From Ignavibacteriota bacterium (GTDB lineage: Bacteria > Bacteroidota > Ignavibacteria > UBA10030 > SZUA-254): a DNA stretch of 32,058 bases. The notes beneath the pieces are model-generated. The model did not search any database. It worked only from the letters and a program-made list of their open reading frames with translations, and had not been told where the DNA came from. The position numbers were made by a program, and so were the translations under genes. Below are positions 7,870 to 14,812 of this stretch, in pieces (positions within the stretch are counted from its first letter, which is position 1; every line of letters starts with the position of its first letter). Location: assembly GCA_016212665.1 (NCBI GenBank), contig JACREZ010000021.1, forward strand, positions 1 to 32,058, in the 5' to 3' direction.

Positions 7870-8098
7870 GGAACTCCTCCAAATCTTTTTGTGCGATTGA
7901 TTCTCCGACATCGAAGGTTGATGTCAGCGCTTTAATTGTTGCAGGGGCTGATTCTCCATCCATCAAATGCTTGAGGATAAGTCCACCTGTTGAGTTAACA
8001 GTGTAGGTCAACCCCGTAACATGGTCGAAGAGGAAACCATTTGGTGTGAGGGTAATTTCTTCTTTCAAATTTCTTTGTGTTTGAATTGAACTTGCCAT
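7838..8098 (-). CDS. PqqD family protein (HPr-rel-A-type PqqD-like peptide chaperone)
   Basis: The ATG at 8096-8098 gives 86 residues. A longer upstream frame to 8272 would overlap the preceding gene by 167 bases and looks like an antisense-style artefact. The core GFLFDHVTGLTYTVNSTGGLILKHLMDGESAPATIKALTSTFDV...DLEEFLEQVRAFGVL matches the PqqD plan: a beta hairpin ending in a G-x-x-Y-x-x-N segment, then a winged-helix trio ending in L-x-x-L/F-x-x-x-G-V/L-L. PqqD proteins and related RRE domains bind the leader of a peptide substrate and present it to modifying enzymes. Here an ATP-grasp ligase and a PLP decarboxylase follow in the operon. No precursor peptide was recognised, so a role in peptide modification is inference. 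Confidence 0.8.
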   Translation of the reverse strand: MASSIQTQRNLKEEITLTPNGFLFDHVTGLTYTVNSTGGLILKHLMDGESAPATIKALTSTFDVGESIAQKDLEEFLEQVRAFGVL

Positions 8099-8105
8099 AA
8101 CAATT

Positions 8106-8564
8106 TTATTGATGTGAATAAGAAAACGTTCCTGATTTATACACGAGCAATTCGTCGAGATGAAACCCGCTCTTTCCGCACCAGTAGCAATCCTCGATTG
8201 TGCACTCGTTTTTATATACTTTCTTTCCCCAGACTGCCGCCTCGAACGAACCGCCGACAAATTTCTTCCCAACTTTAATCACTTTATCTGATGTTTCTCC
8301 ATTTAATTCGATTTGCTGATGCTCTCCATCTTTCAGCGCATCTTTCACTGTCGCGGGATAAAGCGAAACTCCAAGATAAACTTTTTTCTTGTTTGATTTC
8401 ACATCGAATGTAAGTTTGGTCGGAACTGCCGAGTCATAATCAAACGAAACTTCCGTTGTCAACGTCGTTCCGTTTTGATTTGATGTCTTCGATTCTTGCA
8501 CATACACACTGCCGGCAAAAATCAAGAGACCAAAAAGTAAAAACAGAATTTTATAATTCTTCAT
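8106..8564 (-). CDS. Small exported protein of unknown function with a Cys pair
   Basis: The 152-residue protein starts MKNYKILFLLFGLLIFAGSVYVQ, a clear signal peptide, so it is probably periplasmic or outer. It contains repeated beta-strand-like segments (TLTTEVSFDYDSA, KLTFDVKSNKKKVYLGVSLYPA) and ends with KNECTIEDCYWCGKSGFHLDELLVYKSG, where three cysteines sit close together (CTIEDC, CYWC). AAAGGAT lies at a good distance before the ATG. I do not recognise a family. It stands 13 bases after the OMP gene and 7 bases before the PqqD-like gene, so it belongs to the operon. It could be the substrate or an accessory of the downstream modifying enzymes, but nothing proves this. Confidence 0.7.
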   Translation of the reverse strand: MKNYKILFLLFGLLIFAGSVYVQESKTSNQNGTTLTTEVSFDYDSAVPTKLTFDVKSNKKKVYLGVSLYPATVKDALKDGEHQQIELNGETSDKVIKVGKKFVGGSFEAAVWGKKVYKNECTIEDCYWCGKSGFHLDELLVYKSGTFSYSHQ

Positions 8565-8577
8565 AAGTTATCCTTTG

Positions 8578-9477
8578 TTAAAATGAATATCGAAAACCGA
8601 TTGAACCGTAGGTGATAGTGTAACTATCGAATGTATCATACTCGAACGACGGAGCGATGTTGAAATTTTTCGTAATGCCGATTGTTCCTCCGAGCATGTA
8701 GCCGCCGGTTTGTACTTCAGGTTGATTGTAGAGAAGCAGTAAATCTTCATCGAAATAAAATGTTCGTCGTCCGAATCCTACCGAAACATTCATGCGTGTA
8801 TATTTTCCGAGCGATACGTTTATGTTCTGCCGGACAAAGAGAAAGTTGCCAGCCCATTTCGAATCAGAAGCAATTGCAGAAGTCGTTATCCAAATTCCGG
8901 AGCCGAGATTGTAAATGAAATGCCCGGAATAATTATTCACAGCATAATCGGATGTAGTTGTTGATTGATTTCTGCCATTTCCTCTTGATGTGTTCGTTTC
9001 GCTGATTTGAATCGCGCCGGAATATGTAAATCCGACAGATGCATCATAGTTCAGCCAATAGCCGAAACTTCCTCCGAACGCATGAAAGATAAAGGGGTTA
9101 GAAATATCTTCGATTTCGCTCTGGTAGTTGTAGGAATAAAACAACGCTCCGCTTACACGATTCCCCAAACGCATCGAACCTTTTCCAATGAAAGCGTACT
9201 CAGAAAAATAATTCAGACCGACATCGTCTCTCGAAAATGAAAGCCAATGGTAACCGAAAGTATAGAAATTCTTCTTCTGGTGTTCGAGCGTAAGAAACGT
9301 ATTCACGGATTTTGATACGGTCGCAGTTGAATAGGAGCCATACGAATAAAACACAGATGAATGGATTCGTACATCCGATTGTGCAGATTCATTCGTTTGC
9401 CTTGAAGAGGAACGATTGGTTTCGTCCTGTCCGAACATAACGCTGTTGAAAAATATAATGAAGACTATGATGAACAA
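8578..9477 (-). CDS. Outer membrane beta-barrel protein
   Basis: The protein consists mostly of alternating amphipathic strands with many aromatic residues (SSVFYSYGSYSTATVS, ALFYSYNYQ, YTITYGSIGFRYSF) and ends in Phe, the mark of an outer membrane barrel. The start is uncertain. The only upstream initiator in frame is TTG at 9475-9477, with no ribosome binding site. The leader it gives (FIIVFIIFFNSVMFGQ) is hydrophobic but lacks the usual basic N-terminus, so the 5' end may be frameshifted or mis-sequenced. It is the first gene of the minus-strand run down to 1810 and presumably provides an outer membrane channel or anchor for that system. Confidence 0.7.
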   Translation of the reverse strand: MFIIVFIIFFNSVMFGQDETNRSSSRQTNESAQSDVRIHSSVFYSYGSYSTATVSKSVNTFLTLEHQKKNFYTFGYHWLSFSRDDVGLNYFSEYAFIGKGSMRLGNRVSGALFYSYNYQSEIEDISNPFIFHAFGGSFGYWLNYDASVGFTYSGAIQISETNTSRGNGRNQSTTTSDYAVNNYSGHFIYNLGSGIWITTSAIASDSKWAGNFLFVRQNINVSLGKYTRMNVSVGFGRRTFYFDEDLLLLYNQPEVQTGGYMLGGTIGITKNFNIAPSFEYDTFDSYTITYGSIGFRYSF

Positions 9478-9632
9478 ATGATATTGATTTGTATGTTAGA
9501 GACTGACTTCCCGCGAATAGTTTAATCTTCTGCAGAAAGAGTTGTGCATACATCGCGGCGGGTTAGTAAATGCGGGCGGACAATTATACAAAAAATTATT
9601 TTGCCGAACAATCGTCCAATCAATTTCTTATA

Positions 9633-10886
9633 TTATTTACTCAACAACATCTTCTTCACTTCGATGAAAGAACCTGCTTGAAGTTTGTAGAAATATATTC
9701 CGCTTGGAAAACCTGTTGCATCCCATTCAATGCTGTGTTCACCCTTCGTTTTCTTTTCATGAACCAACGTTGCTACTTCTTTCCCTAAAATATTGAATAC
9801 TTTGAGTGAGACGAATCTGAAATCCGAAATCCGAAATCTAAAATCAGTTTTGGGGTTAAACGGATTCGGATAATTTTGATATAAATGAACAGAAGCGGGA
9901 ATGTTTTCATCATCATGTATGCCAGTCGGAGTTTCCCCACCATTCACTGTCTTTAATATCATTCCACCGGAGCCAACAACCCAGCCGGTATCACTATTCA
10001 CAAAGAAAACCGAATTGAAAACTCGTCCAGCTGTTTTTGTCGGAAGACTTTTCCATGTTCTTCCTCCATTAATTGATTTTACTACCGTGTCGGAGGGAGA
10101 ACCGACGGCATATCCTTCGGTTCGATTAATAAAATGGACATCATTAAGAAAGGACATTTGAGAAGCGTTATTGGAATTCCAATTTGTTCCGCCATCCGAT
10201 GTCCAGTAAATTCCGTTTCCATCTCCGCTTGCCCATCCTACAGAATCATCCGTGAAAAAGATACTTCGATTCGCGGCATAACTCTGATAAATCCAATTAG
10301 TTCCGCCATCAGTCGTATGAAGTATTCTTCCGTTGTTTGCTGTCACCCATCCGTTTATGGAATTGGGAAAATGTACTGAGGTAAAATACTGAGTCCTGTC
10401 ATCAAATAACGTTTGTGTCCATGAAGCGCCTCCATCATTCGTTGAATACACAACCGACTTTGTTACATCACCAACAAATTGTCCCACAACATAGCCGTAA
10501 GAATTATCGGTGAACACAATACCGTTGAAAGTATTATTAACAGGAATTCCGTGATTGGTATTTGTCCATGTGGTTCCACCATTTGTTGTTTTTCGAATAA
10601 CATTGTTGTTCCCGCACACCCAGCCCAATGATACGGAGACAAACACAACCGAATTCAAAGTCTCAGTCGTGCCGGATGTTTGGTCGTTCCAAACGCTTCC
10701 TCCGTTCGTTGTTTTGAGGATAACTCCCCCCTCACCCGCAGCATAACCAACCAACTTATTGGCAAAAAATACTGACCTCAAATTGCTCGAAGTCCCGCTG
10801 TTCTGAGAAAACCATGGTTCCTCGGCAATCAGCGTTAATGAAGAAGCAAGTAATAAAATTAAAAATCGAGTAAAATAACTTTTCAT
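9633..10886 (-). CDS. Secreted YCF48/BNR-repeat protein with T9SS sorting domain
   Basis: The 417-residue protein has a signal peptide (FLILLLASSLTLIAEE), then seven-bladed-propeller-type repeats of the form GYAAGEGGVILKTTNGGSVWN, GWVCGNNNVIRKTTNGGTTWT and GWVVGSGGMILKTVNGGE, typical of YCF48/photosystem-assembly-like and sialidase-like BNR repeats. The end is a type IX secretion sorting domain: HLYQNYPNPFNPKT, then FNILGKEVATLVHEKK, GFPSGIYFYKLQAG and a basic tail VKKMLLSK. It is exported by the T9SS and probably anchored at the surface. The usual strand after NPFNP is replaced by DFRFRISDFRF, encoded by a short repeat (9813-9846). A sigma-70-like promoter is visible upstream. Confidence 0.88.
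   Translation of the reverse strand: MKSYFTRFLILLLASSLTLIAEEPWFSQNSGTSSNLRSVFFANKLVGYAAGEGGVILKTTNGGSVWNDQTSGTTETLNSVVFVSVSLGWVCGNNNVIRKTTNGGTTWTNTNHGIPVNNTFNGIVFTDNSYGYVVGQFVGDVTKSVVYSTNDGGASWTQTLFDDRTQYFTSVHFPNSINGWVTANNGRILHTTDGGTNWIYQSYAANRSIFFTDDSVGWASGDGNGIYWTSDGGTNWNSNNASQMSFLNDVHFINRTEGYAVGSPSDTVVKSINGGRTWKSLPTKTAGRVFNSVFFVNSDTGWVVGSGGMILKTVNGGETPTGIHDDENIPASVHLYQNYPNPFNPKTDFRFRISDFRFVSLKVFNILGKEVATLVHEKKTKGEHSIEWDATGFPSGIYFYKLQAGSFIEVKKMLLSK
9813..9846. repeat. Short tandem word (GAAATCC) inside the T9SS domain coding region
   Basis: AATCTGAAATCCGAAATCCG and the following bases repeat a 7-base word (AAATCCG) with slight variation. On the coding strand it reads GATTTCGGATTTCGGATTTC, giving alternating Phe/Arg/Ser/Asp residues. 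The same kind of word occurs in the glycosyltransferase insert at 26515-26616. Confidence 0.55.
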
Positions 10887-10916
10887 ATCCCTAAATACCT
10901 TAAAATAATTTGCCTG

Positions 10917-10945
10917 AGTATATCATTCTTTACAGAGATTTGCAA
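10917..10945 (-). promoter_or_regulatory. Sigma-70-type promoter for the YCF48/T9SS gene
   Basis: On the minus strand TTGCAA (10940-10945) and TATACT (10917-10922) are spaced by 17 bases. The -10 box lies about 30 bases before the ATG at 10886, an ordinary leader length. Confidence 0.5.
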
Positions 10946-11044
10946 GGGTTTGAAGAAAATATTTTGTTAAAACTATCCCTCGCTCCTTTTTCATTAAACC
11001 CATTCTTCATTGTTCAGTCTAAATCCCAGACAACATAGGTTACA

Positions 11045-11884
11045 ATGAACACGCCCTCAAAAAAACTCATTTCGCTTGATATTTTCAACATCTGTTTGAC
11101 TTTCTTTCTTGGATTGTTCCTACTCGGTTGCAGTTCTACCACCCAACTTTCGAGTGTTTGGAAATCAAACGAAATCCAAATAGACGGCAACGCCAACGAC
11201 TGGAGTTCCTATCAAACAAACATCAAAGACTCCCCTATTTCTTTAGGATTGAGAAATGATGATGAGTTCGTCTATGTCTGTTTGAAGTCGCCAAATCCGC
11301 AATTTCGTAGACAACTCGGCGGGCTGGGTTTGACGCTTTGGTTCGAATCCGAAAGCGGAACAAGATTTGGCTTGAATTATCCAATGGGATTGATGAAAAT
11401 TGAAAACCCGACTTCCTTTCCTTCCGAAGAGGCACGCTCTCGCGAAGAGTGGGACAAACTTTCTCAAGAATCAATGAATGAATATGAAATTATCGGTAAC
11501 GACGAAAATGACAGGCACCGGTTTTCGATAATTGAGAAAAATGGATTCGCAATGAAAATCGGGGAACAGGATTCGACGATTGTGTATGAAGTGAAAGTCC
11601 CGCTAAAAAAAACAAAAGCGACTCCGTATGCACTTGAAGCATCACTCGGTTCGATTGTGAAAGTCGAAATTAAATCGGGAACTTTTGGTGGCATGAGACC
11701 GGGAAGAAGAATGGGCGAAGGACGACGTGGCGGACAAATGCCCGGCGATATGGAACCACCAGACGGAGATATGCAACAAGGAAGAAGACGCGGCGGAGAG
11801 TTCGGGAGAGGACCTCGTGGCGACCGTCCACAACCGCTCGACTTTAGTTTCGAGTTTCGCCTTTCGACTTCTGAATCCAAGTAA
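11045..11884 (+). CDS. Lipoprotein with a DOMON/CBM9-like domain and an RGG-rich tail
   Basis: The 279-residue protein starts with a lipoprotein signal ending FLGLFLLGC (lipobox cysteine near residue 29), so it is membrane-anchored. It then reads EIQIDGNANDWSSYQTNIKDSPISLGLRNDDEFVYVCLKS, the typical start of DOMON/CBM9-like carbohydrate- or haem-binding sandwich domains. The middle looks like further beta strands. The last 65 residues are low-complexity, rich in Gly, Arg, Met and Pro (MRPGRRMGEGRRGGQMPGD and onward), before a final strand FSFEFRLS. It lies 27 bases before the TonB-receptor-like gene, which also has a Gly/Met-rich segment. The two are probably one outer membrane unit. Confidence 0.72.
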   Translation: MNTPSKKLISLDIFNICLTFFLGLFLLGCSSTTQLSSVWKSNEIQIDGNANDWSSYQTNIKDSPISLGLRNDDEFVYVCLKSPNPQFRRQLGGLGLTLWFESESGTRFGLNYPMGLMKIENPTSFPSEEARSREEWDKLSQESMNEYEIIGNDENDRHRFSIIEKNGFAMKIGEQDSTIVYEVKVPLKKTKATPYALEASLGSIVKVEIKSGTFGGMRPGRRMGEGRRGGQMPGDMEPPDGDMQQGRRRGGEFGRGPRGDRPQPLDFSFEFRLSTSESK

Positions 11885-11911
11885 CACGTAAATTATTCGT
11901 ATCTTCACTCC

Positions 11912-14722
11912 ATGAAAAAATTGTACCTTATCATGTTGCTGAGTCTTCTCAGCCTTCAAGTCTATTCTCAAACTGCCGATCTTACTGGCAAAATCATTGA
12001 CAGCAAATCGAAAAAGCCCATCATTGGCGCGCATGTCAAAATAACCCATCGGAGAGATACGACTCAAACTCATATCATGCCTTCCGATACGAATGGGAAT
12101 TTTCTATTTTCAAACATTCGGTTTGGCGGATACTCGCTTGATGTTTCTTCAATCGGGTATGCAAAATTTACTAAGTTTGTCCGGGTTACTGAGACAAGTG
12201 TCAATGCAGGCGAACTCGAATTGACAGAGACAGAAATTCCTGTTGATGAAATGGTCGTTGAGGAAATGGCTCCCCGAACATTTCAAAAAGGAGATACGAC
12301 AGAGTTTAATGCGCGTGCATTCAAACTCAACAAAGATGCGGTTGCAGAAGACCTTGTGCAAAAAATGCCGGGCGTGACGGTCGAACAAGGAACCGTAAAA
12401 GCACATGGAGAAGAAGTGAAACGTGTGATTGTGGACGGTAAACAATTTTTTGGAGATGACCCGACACTTGCTTTGCGGAATCTTCCTGCTGAGGTTGTGG
12501 ATAAAATTCAAATATTCGATAAGCAAAGCGACCAGGCACAGTTTACCGGATTCGATGACGGGCAAGCGGTGAAAACCATGAACGTGGTTACACGTCCTGA
12601 ACGAAGAATAGGAACGTTCGGAAAAGCGTATGCTGGAATTGGTGATGCGGGGAAATATATTGGCGGAGGAAACCTCAACCACTTTCAGCAAGGAACGCGA
12701 ATATCTATTCTTGGACTTTCAAACAATATTAACCAACAAAATTTTTCGCAACAGGATTTGGTCGGAGTGATGGGGGGCGGCGGTGGCGGACGCGGTGGTG
12801 GTGGCGGAGGAGGAGGAATGGGCGGAATGCGGTTTGAACGCGGCGGTGGTGGTGGTGGTGGCGGCGGACAATTTCAAGGTGGATTCGGTGGGAGTAATTT
12901 TCTCGTCGGTCAACAAAACGGAATTGCATCAACAAACTCATTCGGTGTAAACTACTCCGATAATTGGGGAGAGAAACTTTCTGTTCAACACAGTTACTTT
13001 TTCAACCGGACACAAAATAACAATTTGCAAAATCTGCAAAGGCAATATTTCACTTCGTCTGATTCGACACGGACGTACGACCAATTTTCTGACGCTGAAA
13101 CGAAGAACTTCAATCATCGCCTTGAGATGCGATTTGAATACACGATTGACACGATGAACTCTCTCATACTTCAGCCACGTTTATTTTTTCAGGATAACAA
13201 CTCGTCAAGTTATCTCTTCGGCAGTACCATGTTGAATGATTCGTTGCTCATTAACAATACCATTACTGACAACAACTCAAACACAACGGGAAATAATCTT
13301 TCAAATCAATTAACATTCAGACACAGATTTGAAACTACAGGACGGACTTTTTCTATTGAATTAAGAAATAGTTTTAACAATCGAGAAGGGACAGGAAACA
13401 ATACTTCTGATGTTACATATTATCATAACAATGGAAACCTAAAACCAATCATTAATCAACATACAACGACGAAAACCGATGGCTCATCAATATCTTCTCG
13501 AATTGTTTATACTGAACCTATCGCTGAGAACACACAACTTCAAATTTCTTACAATCCGTCCTTCTCGAAAAGCAACGCCGATTACAGGAGATTTAATCTT
13601 GATTCTTCTACATACTCCTATTCGCAGCTAGATACAACGCTTTCAAATCAATATGAGAATACATATACGACACAAAACGCGGGTGTTGCCTACCGATGGC
13701 GTGATTCTTCGATTAATTTGAATCTTGAAATGTCTTATCAGATTTCCGACTTGGAGGGCGGACAGGTGTTTCCGTTCACTTCTTCAACAAAGAAAATATT
13801 CTACAATCTTCTCCCATCTGCGTTCATGCAGTACAAAATTTCCGAAACGAAGAACCTCCATACATATTACCGGACTTCAACGCGTGAACCTTCAATAAAT
13901 CAACTGCAAAATGTTGTTGATAATTCAAATCCACTTTTGCTTACTTCAGGGAATCCGGATTTAAAACCGTCTCTTACGCATACATTGATGTCTCGATATT
14001 CCCTCACAAGCATTGATAGAACAAAGAGCACATTTCTCATGTTCATGACATCCCTGACAAATAATTATATCGGTAACTCAACGATTACCAATGCAAGTGA
14101 TCTTCTTGTACCAACCGGAGTGCAACGTACTACTCCGGTCAACCTTGATAATTCTTGGAACGCCCGCACATTCATAACACATGGTATTCCATTTGAAGTC
14201 ATCAAAAGCAATCTCAATATGAACGCGGGCTACACATTTTCTCAAACTCCCGGACTCATTAACAATGTTGAGAACATCACGAGTACATCGGGAATTAATG
14301 CAGGCGTCGTTGTCAGCAGTAACATCAGCGAGGACCTGGATTACACACTTTCCTATTCCGGCAATTACAATATTTCCCGCAACTCGTTGCAGGAAGAATT
14401 GGATAACAATTATTACTACCACAACTCCGGTTTGAAATTCAATGCAACATTTTGGGAGAGTTTAGTTTTACGAAATGAATTGACGAACATGCTCTACAGT
14501 GGTTTGGGCGATGCGTACAACCAAAACTATTGGTTATGGAATCTCAGTCTCGGTAAAAAGATATTCGACAATCAAAACGGAGAAATCCGCCTCACCATTA
14601 CCGACCTGCTCAACCAAAATACAAGCGTCAATCGCTCAGTGACTGAAACCTACGTCGAAGATTCGAACAATCAGGTACTTGGAAGATATTTGCTGTTGAT
14701 GTTTACTTATACGCTACGGTAA
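11912..14722 (+). CDS. TonB-dependent receptor-like outer membrane protein with a polyglycine loop
   Basis: The 936-residue protein has a signal peptide (LYLIMLLSLLSLQVYSQ), then a carboxypeptidase-regulatory-like domain (ADLTGKIIDSKSKKPIIGAHVKI...GGYSLDVSSIGY). A plug-type region follows (LNKDAVAEDLVQKMPGVTVEQGTVKAHGEEVKRVIVDGK), and the rest is a large beta-barrel with many aromatic strands ending FTYTLR. This matches the OMP_b-brl_3/TonB-dependent receptor layout of Bacteroidota. Residues about 287-327 are almost only Gly with some Met, Arg and Phe, which is unusual within the start of a barrel. No classic TonB box was identified. The ligand is unknown; the paired lipoprotein upstream suggests a joint surface complex. 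Confidence 0.82.
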   Translation: MKKLYLIMLLSLLSLQVYSQTADLTGKIIDSKSKKPIIGAHVKITHRRDTTQTHIMPSDTNGNFLFSNIRFGGYSLDVSSIGYAKFTKFVRVTETSVNAGELELTETEIPVDEMVVEEMAPRTFQKGDTTEFNARAFKLNKDAVAEDLVQKMPGVTVEQGTVKAHGEEVKRVIVDGKQFFGDDPTLALRNLPAEVVDKIQIFDKQSDQAQFTGFDDGQAVKTMNVVTRPERRIGTFGKAYAGIGDAGKYIGGGNLNHFQQGTRISILGLSNNINQQNFSQQDLVGVMGGGGGGRGGGGGGGGMGGMRFERGGGGGGGGGQFQGGFGGSNFLVGQQNGIASTNSFGVNYSDNWGEKLSVQHSYFFNRTQNNNLQNLQRQYFTSSDSTRTYDQFSDAETKNFNHRLEMRFEYTIDTMNSLILQPRLFFQDNNSSSYLFGSTMLNDSLLINNTITDNNSNTTGNNLSNQLTFRHRFETTGRTFSIELRNSFNNREGTGNNTSDVTYYHNNGNLKPIINQHTTTKTDGSSISSRIVYTEPIAENTQLQISYNPSFSKSNADYRRFNLDSSTYSYSQLDTTLSNQYENTYTTQNAGVAYRWRDSSINLNLEMSYQISDLEGGQVFPFTSSTKKIFYNLLPSAFMQYKISETKNLHTYYRTSTREPSINQLQNVVDNSNPLLLTSGNPDLKPSLTHTLMSRYSLTSIDRTKSTFLMFMTSLTNNYIGNSTITNASDLLVPTGVQRTTPVNLDNSWNARTFITHGIPFEVIKSNLNMNAGYTFSQTPGLINNVENITSTSGINAGVVVSSNISEDLDYTLSYSGNYNISRNSLQEELDNNYYYHNSGLKFNATFWESLVLRNELTNMLYSGLGDAYNQNYWLWNLSLGKKIFDNQNGEIRLTITDLLNQNTSVNRSVTETYVEDSNNQVLGRYLLLMFTYTLR
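12771..12892 (+). repeat. Low-complexity GGN-rich segment coding polyglycine
   Basis: GGC/GGT/GGA codons run in two long tracts interrupted by a short Met/Arg/Phe-containing stretch. The tracts lie inside the receptor gene and keep its frame. Such codon runs are prone to slippage and length variation. Confidence 0.8.
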
Positions 14723-14771
14723 TTGGTTACATGTTCTTTTTGTAAAACAATCCAAATTTACTTGTCCTGTT

Positions 14772-14812
14772 ATTGATGTATTTTTCAATATCAATTTGTT
14801 TTTATTTTTTTT
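14772..14812. terminator. Possible AT-rich terminator between convergent genes
   Basis: ATTGAT (14772-14777) and ATCAAT (14790-14795) form a weak inverted repeat followed by a T-rich tract reaching 14812. It lies between the convergent receptor gene and hsdR. The stem is short and AT-rich, so the call is weak. Confidence 0.3.

Noticed and set aside
7870-7911. ATG start of the FG-GAP gene at 7911
   Set aside because: It overlaps the PqqD-like gene by 74 bases. The TTG at 7869 has a GGAGGAG ahead and gives a normal signal peptide. The ATG start is not excluded.
8099-8272. Extension of the PqqD-like gene upstream to 8272
   Set aside because: It would overlap the exported-protein gene by 167 bases and adds an Arg/Ser-rich stretch unlike PqqD. 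The ATG at 8098 begins the domain.
11464-12073. Antisense open frames over the lipoprotein and receptor genes
   Set aside because: They are shadows of the real genes on the other strand, with Ser/Pro-rich or His-rich translations reflecting the Gly-rich coding strand.
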